From contig NZ_WAGX01000004.1 of assembly GCF_008830185.1 (NCBI RefSeq), forward strand, positions 248,001 through 312,000: a stretch of 64,000 nt of DNA, written 5' to 3'. This document shows positions 27,000-35,489 of this stretch, piece by piece; positions within the stretch are counted from its first letter, which is position 1, and the number at the start of each line of letters is the position of its first letter. The stretch is from Candidatus Galacturonatibacter soehngenii. GTDB taxonomy: Bacteria > Bacillota > Clostridia > Lachnospirales > Lachnospiraceae. The notes below the pieces were generated by a model. It did no database searches and was not told where the DNA came from. It saw only the letters and a list, made by a program, of their open reading frames with translations. The position numbers and the translations under genes are program-made.

Positions 27000-27029
27000 A
27001 TAATATCATAAAATTCTAATATAATACAA
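27000..27029 (-). promoter_or_regulatory. Candidate promoter of citrate synthase
   Basis: On the minus strand TTGTAT (27029-27024) and TATTAT (27005-27000), spacer 18, with TG ahead of the -10 (extended form). Confidence 0.4.
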
Positions 27030-27233
27030 GATAAAAATTTTTACGAAAATTTTAGAAAAATTATATTTATTTCATTTTATACTATTTAAATCAAAAGACC
27101 TTTTGGTTTTTATTGGTAATTTGTGAGAGTTTTATGAATCTGCCAAAAAAACTGTTAAATATTAAAAAAATGTGGTAATATATGTTATGTATAGTATTTT
27201 TTAGGTATGAGGTAGTAGCTGTGAGGGCATGAT

Positions 27234-27548
27234 ATGAGATGGTATCGTAAATTATATATTGGAAAAACGGCAAAAAAGAAAAGATATGAAATAGTTTGGA
27301 AAGTAAAGCATAGAGCAGGAATGCTAGGCGTTTATGTCATTACTTTAGCTTCGAATGAAGAGAATCTTTTAGATATCATAGATTCATCAGTCCTTTTACA
27401 GCCTTTTTATAAAAATGAAAATATTTTTATTGTAGGTATCGCATGTGGATATGAAGAAGCAGTAGAGTTGGCTGCCCACATCATCGATGAACTTTATAGG
27501 AAGACAGGTGAATTTCAAATCAGGAAATTTATAACAAATGAACGGTAG
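27234..27548 (+). CDS. Conserved-looking hypothetical protein
   Basis: 104 residues, basic start (MRWYRKLYIGKTAKKKRYEI) then a mixed alpha/beta body (GMLGVYVITLASNEENLLDI). It has no signal peptide or membrane helix, and I know of no family. GAGGG lies six bases before ATG 27234. It is the first gene of a probable operon with the DUF2953 and ytfJ genes, nine bp ahead of the former, which hints at a sporulation or envelope link by neighbourhood only. Confidence 0.65.
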   Translation: MRWYRKLYIGKTAKKKRYEIVWKVKHRAGMLGVYVITLASNEENLLDIIDSSVLLQPFYKNENIFIVGIACGYEEAVELAAHIIDELYRKTGEFQIRKFITNER

Positions 27549-27557
27549 GAGTAGAAT

Positions 27558-28577
27558 ATGCTGCATGTATTAGTAGTTATATTAAAGTTAATCGGGATTA
27601 TAATATTGACAATCTTACTATTGGCATTATTTCTCTTGACAATTGTCTTGTTTGTACCAGTCAGGTACCGAGCATATGCGATTAAGAAAGATGAGCGTTA
27701 TGCAAAGGCAAATGTTTCTTGGTTGCTACATTTACTCCATTTTAATCTTTATTATGATGAAAACGGATTACAAACAACTCTAAAAATAGCAGGGATATCT
27801 AGTCAAAACTGGCAAGATTTATTTTTGAAAATAAAACGAATTTTTGTAAGGAAAAATGGTATTAAAAGTCCAAGTTCAGATAAAAAGAAACGAAGTAGCC
27901 AAAAGAAAAAAAAGAGTCAAGAAGTAATTGTTAAAGAAAAAAAAGAGGAATCATATGAGTTCGATTCTAAAACAATAACAGAACATCCGAAATTATCAAA
28001 AGAAACAAAAGTGGAAAGCCAAAGGCAAAATACGGATGAAAAAAAGATACCTAAAAATGAAAACAATAAAATCATTGATAGTGCACCTACTCCCAAAGCC
28101 AAACAGCCTAAGAAAAAGTCGATACACTGGTTAAACAAAATAATAAAGAAAATAAAGAATATCATCGCAAGATTTAAAAATATTGCCAAGAAGGTAATAT
28201 TAACTTTAAGAAATGCAAAAGATAAGATAGAAGAAATAAAATCATTCTTACAAGATGAAGGAAATAGACAGGCCTTTATTCTAGGAAAAGGTCAATTGTA
28301 TCGATTAATAAGACACATAAAACCTAAAAAATATAAAATAAACTTAAAATTTGGTACAGGAGATCCTGCATCAACAGGACAAGTGTTAGGAATATTAGGA
28401 ATGCTGATGCCGCTATACAAAAAAAATGCGACTATTATACCGGATTTTGAGAATATCATATTAGAAGGTCATATTTATATGAAGGGTAGGATAACCATTG
28501 CAAAGTTATTACTCCTTGGCTTTCAATTATATCGGGATAAAAATGTAAAACGGTGCTATCAAATGATAATGGATTAG
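27558..28577 (+). CDS. DUF2953 membrane protein (YtfI-like)
   Basis: 339 residues. A strong membrane helix at about 5-32 is followed by VPVRYRAYAIKKDERY. A lysine/serine-rich low-complexity insert spans about 98-200. The C-terminal DUF2953 core (RLIRHIKPKKYKINLKFGTG, then GDPASTGQVLGILGMLMPLY) closes the protein. In Bacillus the DUF2953 gene ytfI stands directly before ytfJ, as here, supporting a sporulation role. Its biochemical function is not known. AGGAG precedes ATG 27558. The ytfJ start follows 11 bp after this stop. Confidence 0.87.
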   Translation: MLHVLVVILKLIGIIILTILLLALFLLTIVLFVPVRYRAYAIKKDERYAKANVSWLLHLLHFNLYYDENGLQTTLKIAGISSQNWQDLFLKIKRIFVRKNGIKSPSSDKKKRSSQKKKKSQEVIVKEKKEESYEFDSKTITEHPKLSKETKVESQRQNTDEKKIPKNENNKIIDSAPTPKAKQPKKKSIHWLNKIIKKIKNIIARFKNIAKKVILTLRNAKDKIEEIKSFLQDEGNRQAFILGKGQLYRLIRHIKPKKYKINLKFGTGDPASTGQVLGILGMLMPLYKKNATIIPDFENIILEGHIYMKGRITIAKLLLLGFQLYRDKNVKRCYQMIMD

Positions 28578-28588
28578 GAGGATCAAAT

Positions 28589-29008
28589 ATGTCAGTGGAT
28601 AACAGTTTCAGTTCAACAATGGGTTCTTTATTTAAAGGAATGGATGGATTTATTAACAGTAAGACAGTAGTTGGAGATGCCATTAAGGTGGGGGATACGA
28701 TTGTATTACCTTTGATTGATGTTACGTTTGGAGTTGCAGGTGGTGCCTTTACTGAGGATGGTAAGAAAAACAATGGAGCAGGCGGAATGGGCGGTAAAAT
28801 GTCCCCTAGTGCTGTATTAGTCATACAAAATGGTAATACAAAGCTTGTAAATATTAAAAATCAAGATGGAATCACCAAGATTCTTGATATGGTTCCTGAT
28901 ATTATTAATAAATTTACGAGTGGTTCTTCAAAAGAAAAGGTAAATATGAATGATGATATAGAAGATGCAATTAAGTCATCTGTAAATGATACAGAATCAG
29001 AAGAATAA
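28589..29008 (+). CDS. ytfJ: Sporulation protein YtfJ/GerW family
   Basis: 139-residue soluble protein of the YtfJ (GerW) family, needed for normal spore germination in Bacillus. Family marks are the GDTIVLPLIDVTFGVAGGAF strand, a glycine-rich loop (NNGAGGMGGKMSPSAVLVIQ) and the tail LDMVPDIINKF. ATG 28589 has AGGAGG at 28576-28581 seven bases ahead; an in-frame ATG at 28553 lies inside the upstream gene. The pairing with a DUF2953 gene is conserved, so both are probably expressed during sporulation. Confidence 0.92.
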   Translation: MSVDNSFSSTMGSLFKGMDGFINSKTVVGDAIKVGDTIVLPLIDVTFGVAGGAFTEDGKKNNGAGGMGGKMSPSAVLVIQNGNTKLVNIKNQDGITKILDMVPDIINKFTSGSSKEKVNMNDDIEDAIKSSVNDTESEE

Positions 29009-29312
29009 ATGTTTGTTTAATACAACGATTACGTTAGTAAAAGTTCGTCTACACTTGAAAAAAGCAATTTGATATGCTATTCTTTGAGTGGAGCGGTATT
29101 CGTTGAAACTGCATCTGATGAAAACCAAAACATCATGAGATTTTGAAATAAGACAAAAGCTTGTATCTTAGGAATAAGACTTTTCAATAATTTCAATGAA
29201 TTATCGTATGTGATGTTGAAAAAAAGAAGTACGTAACACTGTATTATTTTGTGGTATGTTCATCAAATGATTTTCATAATACAACTCCAAAAATAAAATT
29301 TTGGAGGAAAAC
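29009..29312 (+). other. Intergenic region and long leader before panB
   Basis: 304 bp. It holds one plausible promoter (29055-29083) and then about 220 bases of leader without a clear terminator, T-box core or known riboswitch signature. A weak imperfect stem is visible around 29112-29143. GGAGGA closes the region ahead of panB. Confidence 0.4.
29055..29083 (+). promoter_or_regulatory. Candidate promoter of the pantothenate operon
   Basis: TTGAAA at 29055-29060 and TATTCT at 29078-29083, 17-base spacer, with TG one base before the -10 (extended form). Confidence 0.45.
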
Positions 29313-30140
29313 ATGAAGAATACAATTGTAACATTAAAAGAAGCGAAACAAAAAAATAAAAAGATAACCATGCTCACTGCTTACGATTATTCAACAGCCA
29401 AGCTGATGGATGAGGCAGGTGTGAATGCCATTTTAGTAGGGGATTCACTGGGTATGGTTATTTTAGGTTATACGGATACGATATCTGTTACAATGGAAGA
29501 TATGATACATCATTCCAAAGCGGTATCCAATGGCTGCAAGCAAGCCCTAGTCGTAACAGATATGCCTTTTTTATCCTATCAGACATCTACTTATGATGCA
29601 GTGGTCAATGCAGGACGTATCATGAAAGAAGGAAGGGCTGGTGCTGTAAAGTTGGAGGGTGGCAGTGAGGTAATAGAGCAAATACAAGCAATTGTAAAAG
29701 CTTCAATACCTGTTATGGGACATCTAGGGCTTACTCCACAGTCTATTCATTCATTTGGTGGTTTTAAAGTACAAGGGAAAAATGAAACGGCTGCAAAAAA
29801 AATACTTGAAGATGCAATTGCCTTACAAGAAGCAGGCGTATTTGCGATTGTTTTAGAATGTGTTCCAGAAGCTTTGGCTAAGTTAATATCCGATAAACTT
29901 ACAATTCCAACAATTGGAATTGGAGCAGGCGCAGGTTGTGATGGTCAGGTCTTAGTATATCAGGATATGCTAGGAATGTATGGTGAGTTAACACCTAAGT
30001 TTGTAAAGAGATTTGGAAATGTTGGAGAACAGATGAAAGAAGCGTTTTCTACCTATATAAAAGAAGTGCAAGAGGGAGCTTTTCCAGCAAAAGAACATTG
30101 TTTCACAATAGAGGAAGAAATCATAGCTAAGCTTTACTAG
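29313..30140 (+). CDS. panB: 3-methyl-2-oxobutanoate hydroxymethyltransferase
   Basis: Adds a hydroxymethyl group from methylenetetrahydrofolate to 2-oxoisovalerate, giving ketopantoate. 275 residues is standard. Marks are [52 protein letters not shown] and the metal/substrate loop [21 protein letters not shown] 29313 follows TTGGAGGAAAAC; the in-frame TTG at 29301 is inside the ribosome site and is rejected. It is the first gene of panB-panC-panD-coaBC. Confidence 0.97.
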   Translation: MKNTIVTLKEAKQKNKKITMLTAYDYSTAKLMDEAGVNAILVGDSLGMVILGYTDTISVTMEDMIHHSKAVSNGCKQALVVTDMPFLSYQTSTYDAVVNAGRIMKEGRAGAVKLEGGSEVIEQIQAIVKASIPVMGHLGLTPQSIHSFGGFKVQGKNETAAKKILEDAIALQEAGVFAIVLECVPEALAKLISDKLTIPTIGIGAGAGCDGQVLVYQDMLGMYGELTPKFVKRFGNVGEQMKEAFSTYIKEVQEGAFPAKEHCFTIEEEIIAKLY

Positions 30141-30157
30141 AAAGGGATGAAGATAAA

Positions 30158-31003
30158 ATGATCATAGCCAATACAATAAAAGAGGTAAGATTACAAATAA
30201 AAGCATGGATGAAAGAGGGGAAAAGCATAGGCTTTGTACCTACGATGGGTTTTTTGCATGAAGGCCATCAAAGTCTTATAGAGCGTGCAAAAAAAGAGAA
30301 TGATAAAGTGGTCGTTAGTGTCTTTGTAAATCCTACACAATTTGGACCAACCGAAGATTTAGAAAGTTATCCGAGAGATTTTGAAAAAGATACAATGCTT
30401 TGTGAAATGACAGGAGCAGACTTGATTTTTCATCCAGATGCTAAGGAAATGTATGAAAAAGGTGCCAGTACATTGATTCACGTAGAGGGACTTACCAATG
30501 CATTGTGTGGAAAATCAAGGCCAACACATTTTGGCGGTGTGTGCCTTGTTGTAAGTAAACTATTTCACATTGTATCACCAGATCGGGCATATTTTGGTGA
30601 AAAAGATGCACAGCAGCTTGCGGTGATAAAACGAATGGTCAAGGACTTAAATTTTGATATTGAAATAGTTGGATGCCCTATTATAAGAGAAGTAGATGGT
30701 TTGGCAAAAAGTTCAAGGAATGCTTATTTGAATACGCAAGAAAGAGCAGCCGCTACGATATTAAATAAGGCTCTTACAAAGGGGAAAGAAACGATATTAG
30801 CAGGTGAAACAAATGTGGTAAAGGTGAAAAATGAAATAACTGAAATAATTTGTAAAGAACCTTTGGCAAAAATTGATTATGTTGAAATCGTCGATTTTGA
30901 TACGATTGCACCAGTCAAGAGCATAAAAGGAAATATTTTGGTGGCAGTGGCAGTATTTATTGGAAAAACAAGACTGATTGATAATTTTATCATACAAGCA
31001 TAG
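30158..31003 (+). CDS. panC: Pantothenate synthetase
   Basis: ATP-dependent joining of pantoate with beta-alanine. The nucleotidyl-transferase signature H-x-G-H is in [34 protein letters not shown] binds pantoate, and [19 protein letters not shown] carries the second ATP motif. 281 residues is full length. It starts 17 bp after panB and ends 11 bp before panD, so the three are one transcript. Confidence 0.97.
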   Translation: MIIANTIKEVRLQIKAWMKEGKSIGFVPTMGFLHEGHQSLIERAKKENDKVVVSVFVNPTQFGPTEDLESYPRDFEKDTMLCEMTGADLIFHPDAKEMYEKGASTLIHVEGLTNALCGKSRPTHFGGVCLVVSKLFHIVSPDRAYFGEKDAQQLAVIKRMVKDLNFDIEIVGCPIIREVDGLAKSSRNAYLNTQERAAATILNKALTKGKETILAGETNVVKVKNEITEIICKEPLAKIDYVEIVDFDTIAPVKSIKGNILVAVAVFIGKTRLIDNFIIQA

Positions 31004-31014
31004 GAGGTATTAGT

Positions 31015-31398
31015 TTGATTCTTACGATGTTAAAGGCTAAAATTCATAGAGCAGTGGTGCAACAGGCAGACCTTTCCTATGTAGGAAGTATCACGATTGA
31101 TGAAGAATTATTGGAGAAATCAGGTATTTTAGAATATGAAAAGGTACAGATTGTAGATGTTAATAATGGTAATCGATTTGAAACCTACACGATTGCAGGG
31201 GAAAGAGGTTCAGGTTTGATTTGTTTAAATGGTGCAGCTGCAAGGTGTGTTCAAGTAGGTGACCATATTATCATTATGAGTTATGTGCAGATGGAGGAAA
31301 AAGAAGCAAAAGAGCATAGACCAAAGGTCGTGTTTGTTGATGAAGACAATAAAATAACAAAGATAACTAATTATGAAAAACACGGAACCATACGTTAG
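31015..31398 (+). CDS. panD: Aspartate 1-decarboxylase proenzyme
   Basis: Makes beta-alanine from aspartate; a pyruvoyl enzyme that cleaves itself between Gly24 and Ser25. The site is visible in [10 protein letters not shown], at exactly those positions if translation starts at TTG 31015. AGGAGG at 31002-31007 lies seven bases before that TTG. The alternative ATG 31027 would shift the site to 20/21. Further marks are the [17 protein letters not shown] loop and [13 protein letters not shown]. 127 residues matches the family. Confidence 0.96.
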   Translation: MILTMLKAKIHRAVVQQADLSYVGSITIDEELLEKSGILEYEKVQIVDVNNGNRFETYTIAGERGSGLICLNGAAARCVQVGDHIIIMSYVQMEEKEAKEHRPKVVFVDEDNKITKITNYEKHGTIR

Positions 31399-31410
31399 GA
31401 GATGAGTGGA

Positions 31411-32610
31411 ATGCTGAAAGGAAAAACAATTATATTAGGAGTAACAGGAAGCATCGCAGCATACAAAATAGCTAGTCTTGCAAGTATGTTAGTTAAATTA
31501 GAGGCAGATGTTCATGTTATTATGACGCAGAATGCGGCAAATTTTATAACACCAATTACGTTTGAATCACTTACAGGTAATAAGTGTTTGATCGATACCT
31601 TTGATCGAAATTTCAAGCATCAGGTAGAGCATGTCTCTATAGCTAAAAAAGCGGATGTATGCTGTATTGCACCCGCAAGTGCGAATGTAATCGGAAAAAT
31701 GGCTAACGGAATCGCAGATGATATGTTAACGACTACGGTATTAGCGTGTAAGTGTAAAAAGATTGTAGCACCTGCCATGAATACGAATATGTATACGAAT
31801 CCAATTGTGATAGATAATATGGAGAAATTAAAACAGTATGGATTTGAAGTAATAAAAGCAGATAGTGGATATTTGGCTTGTGGGGATACAGGAGAAGGAA
31901 AAATGCCCTCACCTGAAGTACTACTTGAATATATTCTAAAAGAATTGGCTTATCAAAAGGATATGATAGGAAAAAAAGTTCTTGTTACGGCAGGGCCAAC
32001 CAGAGAAAAAATTGATCCAGTAAGATTTATTTCCAATCATTCTTCTGGGAAAATGGGGTATGCCATAGCAAAAAACTGTATGCTTAGAGGCGCAAACGTA
32101 CTTTTGATTACTGGAAAAACAAATCTGGAGGTACCTTTATTTGTGCAAAGGATTGAAGTAGAAAGTGCAAAGGAAATGTTTGAGGCGGTAGCTACGCATT
32201 ACAAGGATTGTGATATAGTTATAAAGTGTGCTGCCGTAGCAGACTATACCCCAGTAAATGTTAGCGATCATAAAATCAAGAAAAATAAAGAGGATATGCA
32301 GATTGACTTAGAAAAGACAACTGATATATTAAAATATTTGGGAGAGAACCGCATCAAGAACCAATATATTTGTGGATTTTCTATGGAAACAGAAAACATG
32401 TTGGAAAATTCAAAAGAAAAAAGAAAGAAAAAAAATATTGATATGATAGTGGCGAATAATTTAAAAGATGATGGAGCAGGGTTTGGCATAAATACAAACA
32501 AAGTGACCATAATTACAGAAAAGGATTGCGTATCACTTCCGATTATGAGCAAGGATGAAGTTGCAGAAAAAATAGTAAATGAAATTCTTAAAAATAATAA
32601 TTTAAAATAG
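31411..32610 (+). CDS. coaBC: Bifunctional phosphopantothenoylcysteine synthase/decarboxylase
   Basis: Joins cysteine to 4'-phosphopantothenate (CoaB part) and decarboxylates the product (CoaC part). The flavin domain, about 1-185, shows GVTGSIAAYK, the catalytic His in VEHVSIAKKADV, APAMNTNMYTN and the active Cys in LACGDTGEGKMP. The synthetase domain starts near residue 190 with VLVTAGPTREKIDPVRFISN and has KCAAVADYTP and HKIKK. ATG 31411 has AGGAG nine bases ahead; the earlier ATG 31402 sits inside that site. With panBCD this covers most steps from ketoisovalerate to phosphopantetheine. panE and coaA/coaX are not in the window. Confidence 0.96.
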   Translation: MLKGKTIILGVTGSIAAYKIASLASMLVKLEADVHVIMTQNAANFITPITFESLTGNKCLIDTFDRNFKHQVEHVSIAKKADVCCIAPASANVIGKMANGIADDMLTTTVLACKCKKIVAPAMNTNMYTNPIVIDNMEKLKQYGFEVIKADSGYLACGDTGEGKMPSPEVLLEYILKELAYQKDMIGKKVLVTAGPTREKIDPVRFISNHSSGKMGYAIAKNCMLRGANVLLITGKTNLEVPLFVQRIEVESAKEMFEAVATHYKDCDIVIKCAAVADYTPVNVSDHKIKKNKEDMQIDLEKTTDILKYLGENRIKNQYICGFSMETENMLENSKEKRKKKNIDMIVANNLKDDGAGFGINTNKVTIITEKDCVSLPIMSKDEVAEKIVNEILKNNNLK

Positions 32611-32655
32611 GTATGCCGCATATAATATGATAAACAAGACAATGGGGATGGAGTA

Positions 32656-32793
32656 ATGAGAAGATTAATAGGTTTTATTCTATTTTGGATGGCGTTTGGA
32701 ATGTTTCTAATGTTATTACTCCATAATAGTTTCCTAGGCTGGCTACTTGTTTTTGGTTTATTGATAATAGGTTATAATTTATTTTGTTGTTAG
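32656..32793 (+). CDS. 45-residue membrane protein after coaBC
   Basis: Short open frame beginning MRRLIGFILFWMAFGM and ending GYNLFCC. It has two hydrophobic segments split by LLHNSFLGW, a basic N-terminus and two terminal cysteines. GGGATGGAG lies four to five bases before the ATG, and the stop is TAG at 32791. The clean ribosome site, the membrane pattern and the place between coaBC and a terminator support a real small gene. Function unknown. Confidence 0.6.
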   Translation: MRRLIGFILFWMAFGMFLMLLLHNSFLGWLLVFGLLIIGYNLFCC

Positions 32794-32837
32794 TAGGTAA
32801 TTTGATAACATAATAGAAGCGTTCCGTTATGATAACA

Positions 32838-32865
32838 AATAGGAAATTCGTTTGAATTTCCTATT
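32838..32865. terminator. 12-bp hairpin after the small membrane gene
   Basis: Perfect stem 32838-32849 with 32854-32865 around GTTT. No T run follows, so it may be a processing or stabilising hairpin ahead of the stronger palindrome at 32881. Confidence 0.45.
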
Positions 32866-32880
32866 ACATACCATATAAAA

Positions 32881-32930
32881 AAGAGCTCATATAAAAAGGT
32901 TTATACAAAAATCTTTTTATATGAGCTCTT
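32881..32930. terminator. Two-way terminator between the CoA operon and rpmB
   Basis: Perfect 18-bp stem 32881-32898 with 32913-32930, 14-base loop. TTTT follows on the plus side, and a T-rich run (complement of AAAAAA) on the minus side. Confidence 0.85.
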
Positions 32931-32946
32931 TTCTTAAGGTAGAAAA

Positions 32947-33135
32947 TTAAGCACGTTCAACTAAACCTGATTTTAAACATGAAGTACAAACATACATTTT
33001 CTTTGCACCACCGTTGCTTAGATTTACTTTAACGGACTTTACATTAGATTTCCACATTTTACTTGATTTTCTATTCGAATGACTCACGTTGTTTCCGAAG
33101 TGAGCACCTTTTCCACAAACTGAACACTTTGCCAT
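32947..33135 (-). CDS. rpmB: Large ribosomal subunit protein bL28
   Basis: 62-residue zinc-type L28. The CxxC pairs are C4/C7 (KCSVCGKG) and C50/C53 (YVCTSCLK). SHSNRKSSKMWKSNVKSVKV is the typical rRNA-binding stretch. AAGGAGG precedes the ATG at a good distance, and a promoter is visible at 33171-33199. It is a single-gene unit between two divergent operons. Confidence 0.98.
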   Translation of the reverse strand: MAKCSVCGKGAHFGNNVSHSNRKSSKMWKSNVKSVKVNLSNGGAKKMYVCTSCLKSGLVERA

Positions 33136-33170
33136 ATTAGCACCTCCTTATATAAAATCATAACAAAACT

Positions 33171-33199
33171 ATTCTATCAGAAATGGAATAACTTTGCAA
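33171..33199 (-). promoter_or_regulatory. Sigma-A promoter of rpmB
   Basis: On the minus strand TTGCAA (33199-33194) and TAGAAT (33176-33171), 17-base spacer, about 35 bases before the start codon. On the opposite strand a TATAAT at 33261-33266 may serve the Asp23 gene, with a poor -35. Confidence 0.65.
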
Positions 33200-33420
33200 G
33201 GGTAAAATAAAAAAACAAGTTAAAGTAGAAAAACATATTTCATTTTTACTAAAAAAAGGTTATAATACTTATATCCTATTGCTATTTTAAGAAATGGCAT
33301 GCTATAGGTTTTGTTTCAGTTCATTCATATTACACAAAATTCAGGTTATATGGCTGAACTGTAGCTTAATTTCAATGATGTATGACATTGAATTGAAAAT
33401 ATAAATGGAGGTAGTAAACG

Positions 33421-33777
33421 ATGAAAGGACGCATGAATAATAGTTACGGTGAAGTGCTTATAGATACAGAAGTAATTGCGAATTATGCAGGGTCTACGGC
33501 AGTGGAATGTTTTGGCATCGTGGGAATGGCAGCGGTTAATGTGAAAGATGGACTTGTTAAACTTTTGATGAGAGAAAGTCTAACACATGGTATCACTGTG
33601 GATATTATTGATAATAAACTGATTTTGAATTTTCATGTTATTGTTGCATATGGAGTTAGTATATCAACAGTAGCAGATAATCTTATTAGCAACGTAAAAT
33701 ACAAAGTTGAAGAATTTACCGGGATGGAAGTAGAAAAAATTAACATCTTTGTTGAAGGCGTTCGTGTCATAGATTAA
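33421..33777 (+). CDS. Asp23/Gls24 (YloU-type) protein
   Basis: 118-residue protein of the Asp23 family, thought to coat the inner membrane and take part in envelope stress response in Gram-positives. Marks are the opening GEVLIDTEVIANYAGSTAVE, FGIVGMAA and the ending YGVSISTVADNLISNVKYKV. GGAGG precedes ATG 33421. The gene stands 18 bp before fakA, the same order (yloU-yloV) as in Bacillus. The exact function is unsettled. Confidence 0.92.
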   Translation: MKGRMNNSYGEVLIDTEVIANYAGSTAVECFGIVGMAAVNVKDGLVKLLMRESLTHGITVDIIDNKLILNFHVIVAYGVSISTVADNLISNVKYKVEEFTGMEVEKINIFVEGVRVID

Positions 33778-33795
33778 TTTAAGGAGGAACATATT

Positions 33796-35460
33796 GTGAC
33801 AACTAACAGGATAGATGCCGAAATGCTATCAAAGATGTTTTTGGCAGGCGCAAAAAATATAGAGGCTAAGAAGGAATGGATAAATGAACTTAATGTATTT
33901 CCAGTTCCGGATGGAGATACAGGTACGAATATGTCATTGACGATTATGGCAGCAGCCAGAGAGGTAAGTGCTCTTAAGAATCCGACAATGACAGATTTGG
34001 CAAAGGCTATTTCATCAGGCTCCTTAAGAGGCGCTAGAGGTAATTCGGGAGTTATTCTTTCACAGCTTTTTAGAGGATTTACCAAAGTTATTAAGGATTA
34101 TGAAGATATCGATAAATTTACAATCACGAACGCATTTCAAAAGGCAGTAGAAACAGCTTACAAAGCAGTTATGAAACCAAAAGAGGGAACCATTTTGACA
34201 GTGGCCAAAGGAATGGCGGATAAATGCTGTGAGATTGTTGATGAAGTAGATGATTTGGAAGAATTTTTGAGACAGGTTATTGAGTATGGCGAGTATGTGC
34301 TAAGTCAGACACCTGAAATGCTTCCAGTCCTAAAGCAGGCAGGAGTTGTAGACTCTGGCGGGCAGGGATTAATGGAAGTGATAAAGGGTGGATTTGATGC
34401 TTTCTTAGGAAAAGAAATTGATCTATCCATTCAAGGGTCTAATCCATTTTCTATGAAAAAAAGTACTGCTTCAAATCACGAACCTAGCGATATTAAGTTT
34501 GGTTATTGCACAGAATTTATTGTTATGCTTGAAAAAGAATATACGATGGAAACAGAACATGAATTCAAAGAATATTTAAGTTCGATTGGAGACTCATTAG
34601 TGGTTGTATCGGATGATGATATTGTAAAAGTTCATGTACATACGAATGATCCAGGGCTTGCGATACAAAGAGGATTAACGTATGGTTCTTTAACTAGCAT
34701 GAAGATCGATAACATGAGAGAAGAGCATAATGAAAGACTGATTAAGGATGCGGAAAAGCAAGCCATGCTTCAGGCGGAAGAAATGAAAAAAGCTCCAAAG
34801 AAAGAAGTTGGATTTATCTGCGTATCTGTAGGCGAAGGGATTAATAATATCTTTACTGAACTTGGTGTAGATTACTTAATTGAAGGTGGTCAAACCATGA
34901 ATCCAAGTACAGAGGATATGTTAAATGCCATAGAAAAAGTAAATGCAGAGAATATATTTATTTTGCCAAATAATAAAAATATTATTTTAGCGGCAAATCA
35001 AGCAAAAGAGTTAGTGGAAGATAAAAACATATTTGTAATTCCAACAAAAACAGTTCCGCAAGGAATTACAGCAGTAATTAATTATGTACCTGATAAGACT
35101 CCACAAGAAAACGAGAAAAACATTCAGGAAGAAATTGCAAGGGTTAAGACTGGGCAAGTAACATACGCAGTTCGAGATACCAATATTGACGGAAAAGAAA
35201 TAAAAGAAAATGACATAATGGGTATTGGTGATCATTCGATACTAGCAGTCGGTAATACGGTTGATAAAGTATTAAAGGACATGATAAGAGAAATTATCGA
35301 TGAGGATTCTGAATTAATCAGCCTATATTATGGTGAAGATATTACAGAAGAAGTTGCGAATGAAGTTGCAGATGAGATAGCTAAAGAATATAACAATTGC
35401 GATGTTGAGGTTCACTTTGGGGGACAGCCGATTTATTATTATATTGTTTCAGTTGAATAG
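33796..35460 (+). CDS. fakA: Fatty acid kinase catalytic subunit (YloV/FakA type)
   Basis: 554-residue DAK2-family kinase that phosphorylates fatty acids held by a DegV/FakB protein, feeding phospholipid synthesis. The N-terminal DAK2 domain carries FPVPDGDTGTNMSLT (D39 and D41 for magnesium) and SLRGARGNSGVILSQLFRGF. The middle includes VVDSGGQGLMEV and VKVHVHTNDPG. The C-terminal DegV-like domain contains NIFILPNNKNIILAANQAKE. GTG 33796 has AAGGAGGA seven bases ahead. No fakB is in the window. Older databases call it a dihydroxyacetone kinase-like protein. Confidence 0.9.
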   Translation: MTTNRIDAEMLSKMFLAGAKNIEAKKEWINELNVFPVPDGDTGTNMSLTIMAAAREVSALKNPTMTDLAKAISSGSLRGARGNSGVILSQLFRGFTKVIKDYEDIDKFTITNAFQKAVETAYKAVMKPKEGTILTVAKGMADKCCEIVDEVDDLEEFLRQVIEYGEYVLSQTPEMLPVLKQAGVVDSGGQGLMEVIKGGFDAFLGKEIDLSIQGSNPFSMKKSTASNHEPSDIKFGYCTEFIVMLEKEYTMETEHEFKEYLSSIGDSLVVVSDDDIVKVHVHTNDPGLAIQRGLTYGSLTSMKIDNMREEHNERLIKDAEKQAMLQAEEMKKAPKKEVGFICVSVGEGINNIFTELGVDYLIEGGQTMNPSTEDMLNAIEKVNAENIFILPNNKNIILAANQAKELVEDKNIFVIPTKTVPQGITAVINYVPDKTPQENEKNIQEEIARVKTGQVTYAVRDTNIDGKEIKENDIMGIGDHSILAVGNTVDKVLKDMIREIIDEDSELISLYYGEDITEEVANEVADEIAKEYNNCDVEVHFGGQPIYYYIVSVE

Positions 35461-35489
35461 TAATAGTAATATCTGAGAGTGAGAAGAGT

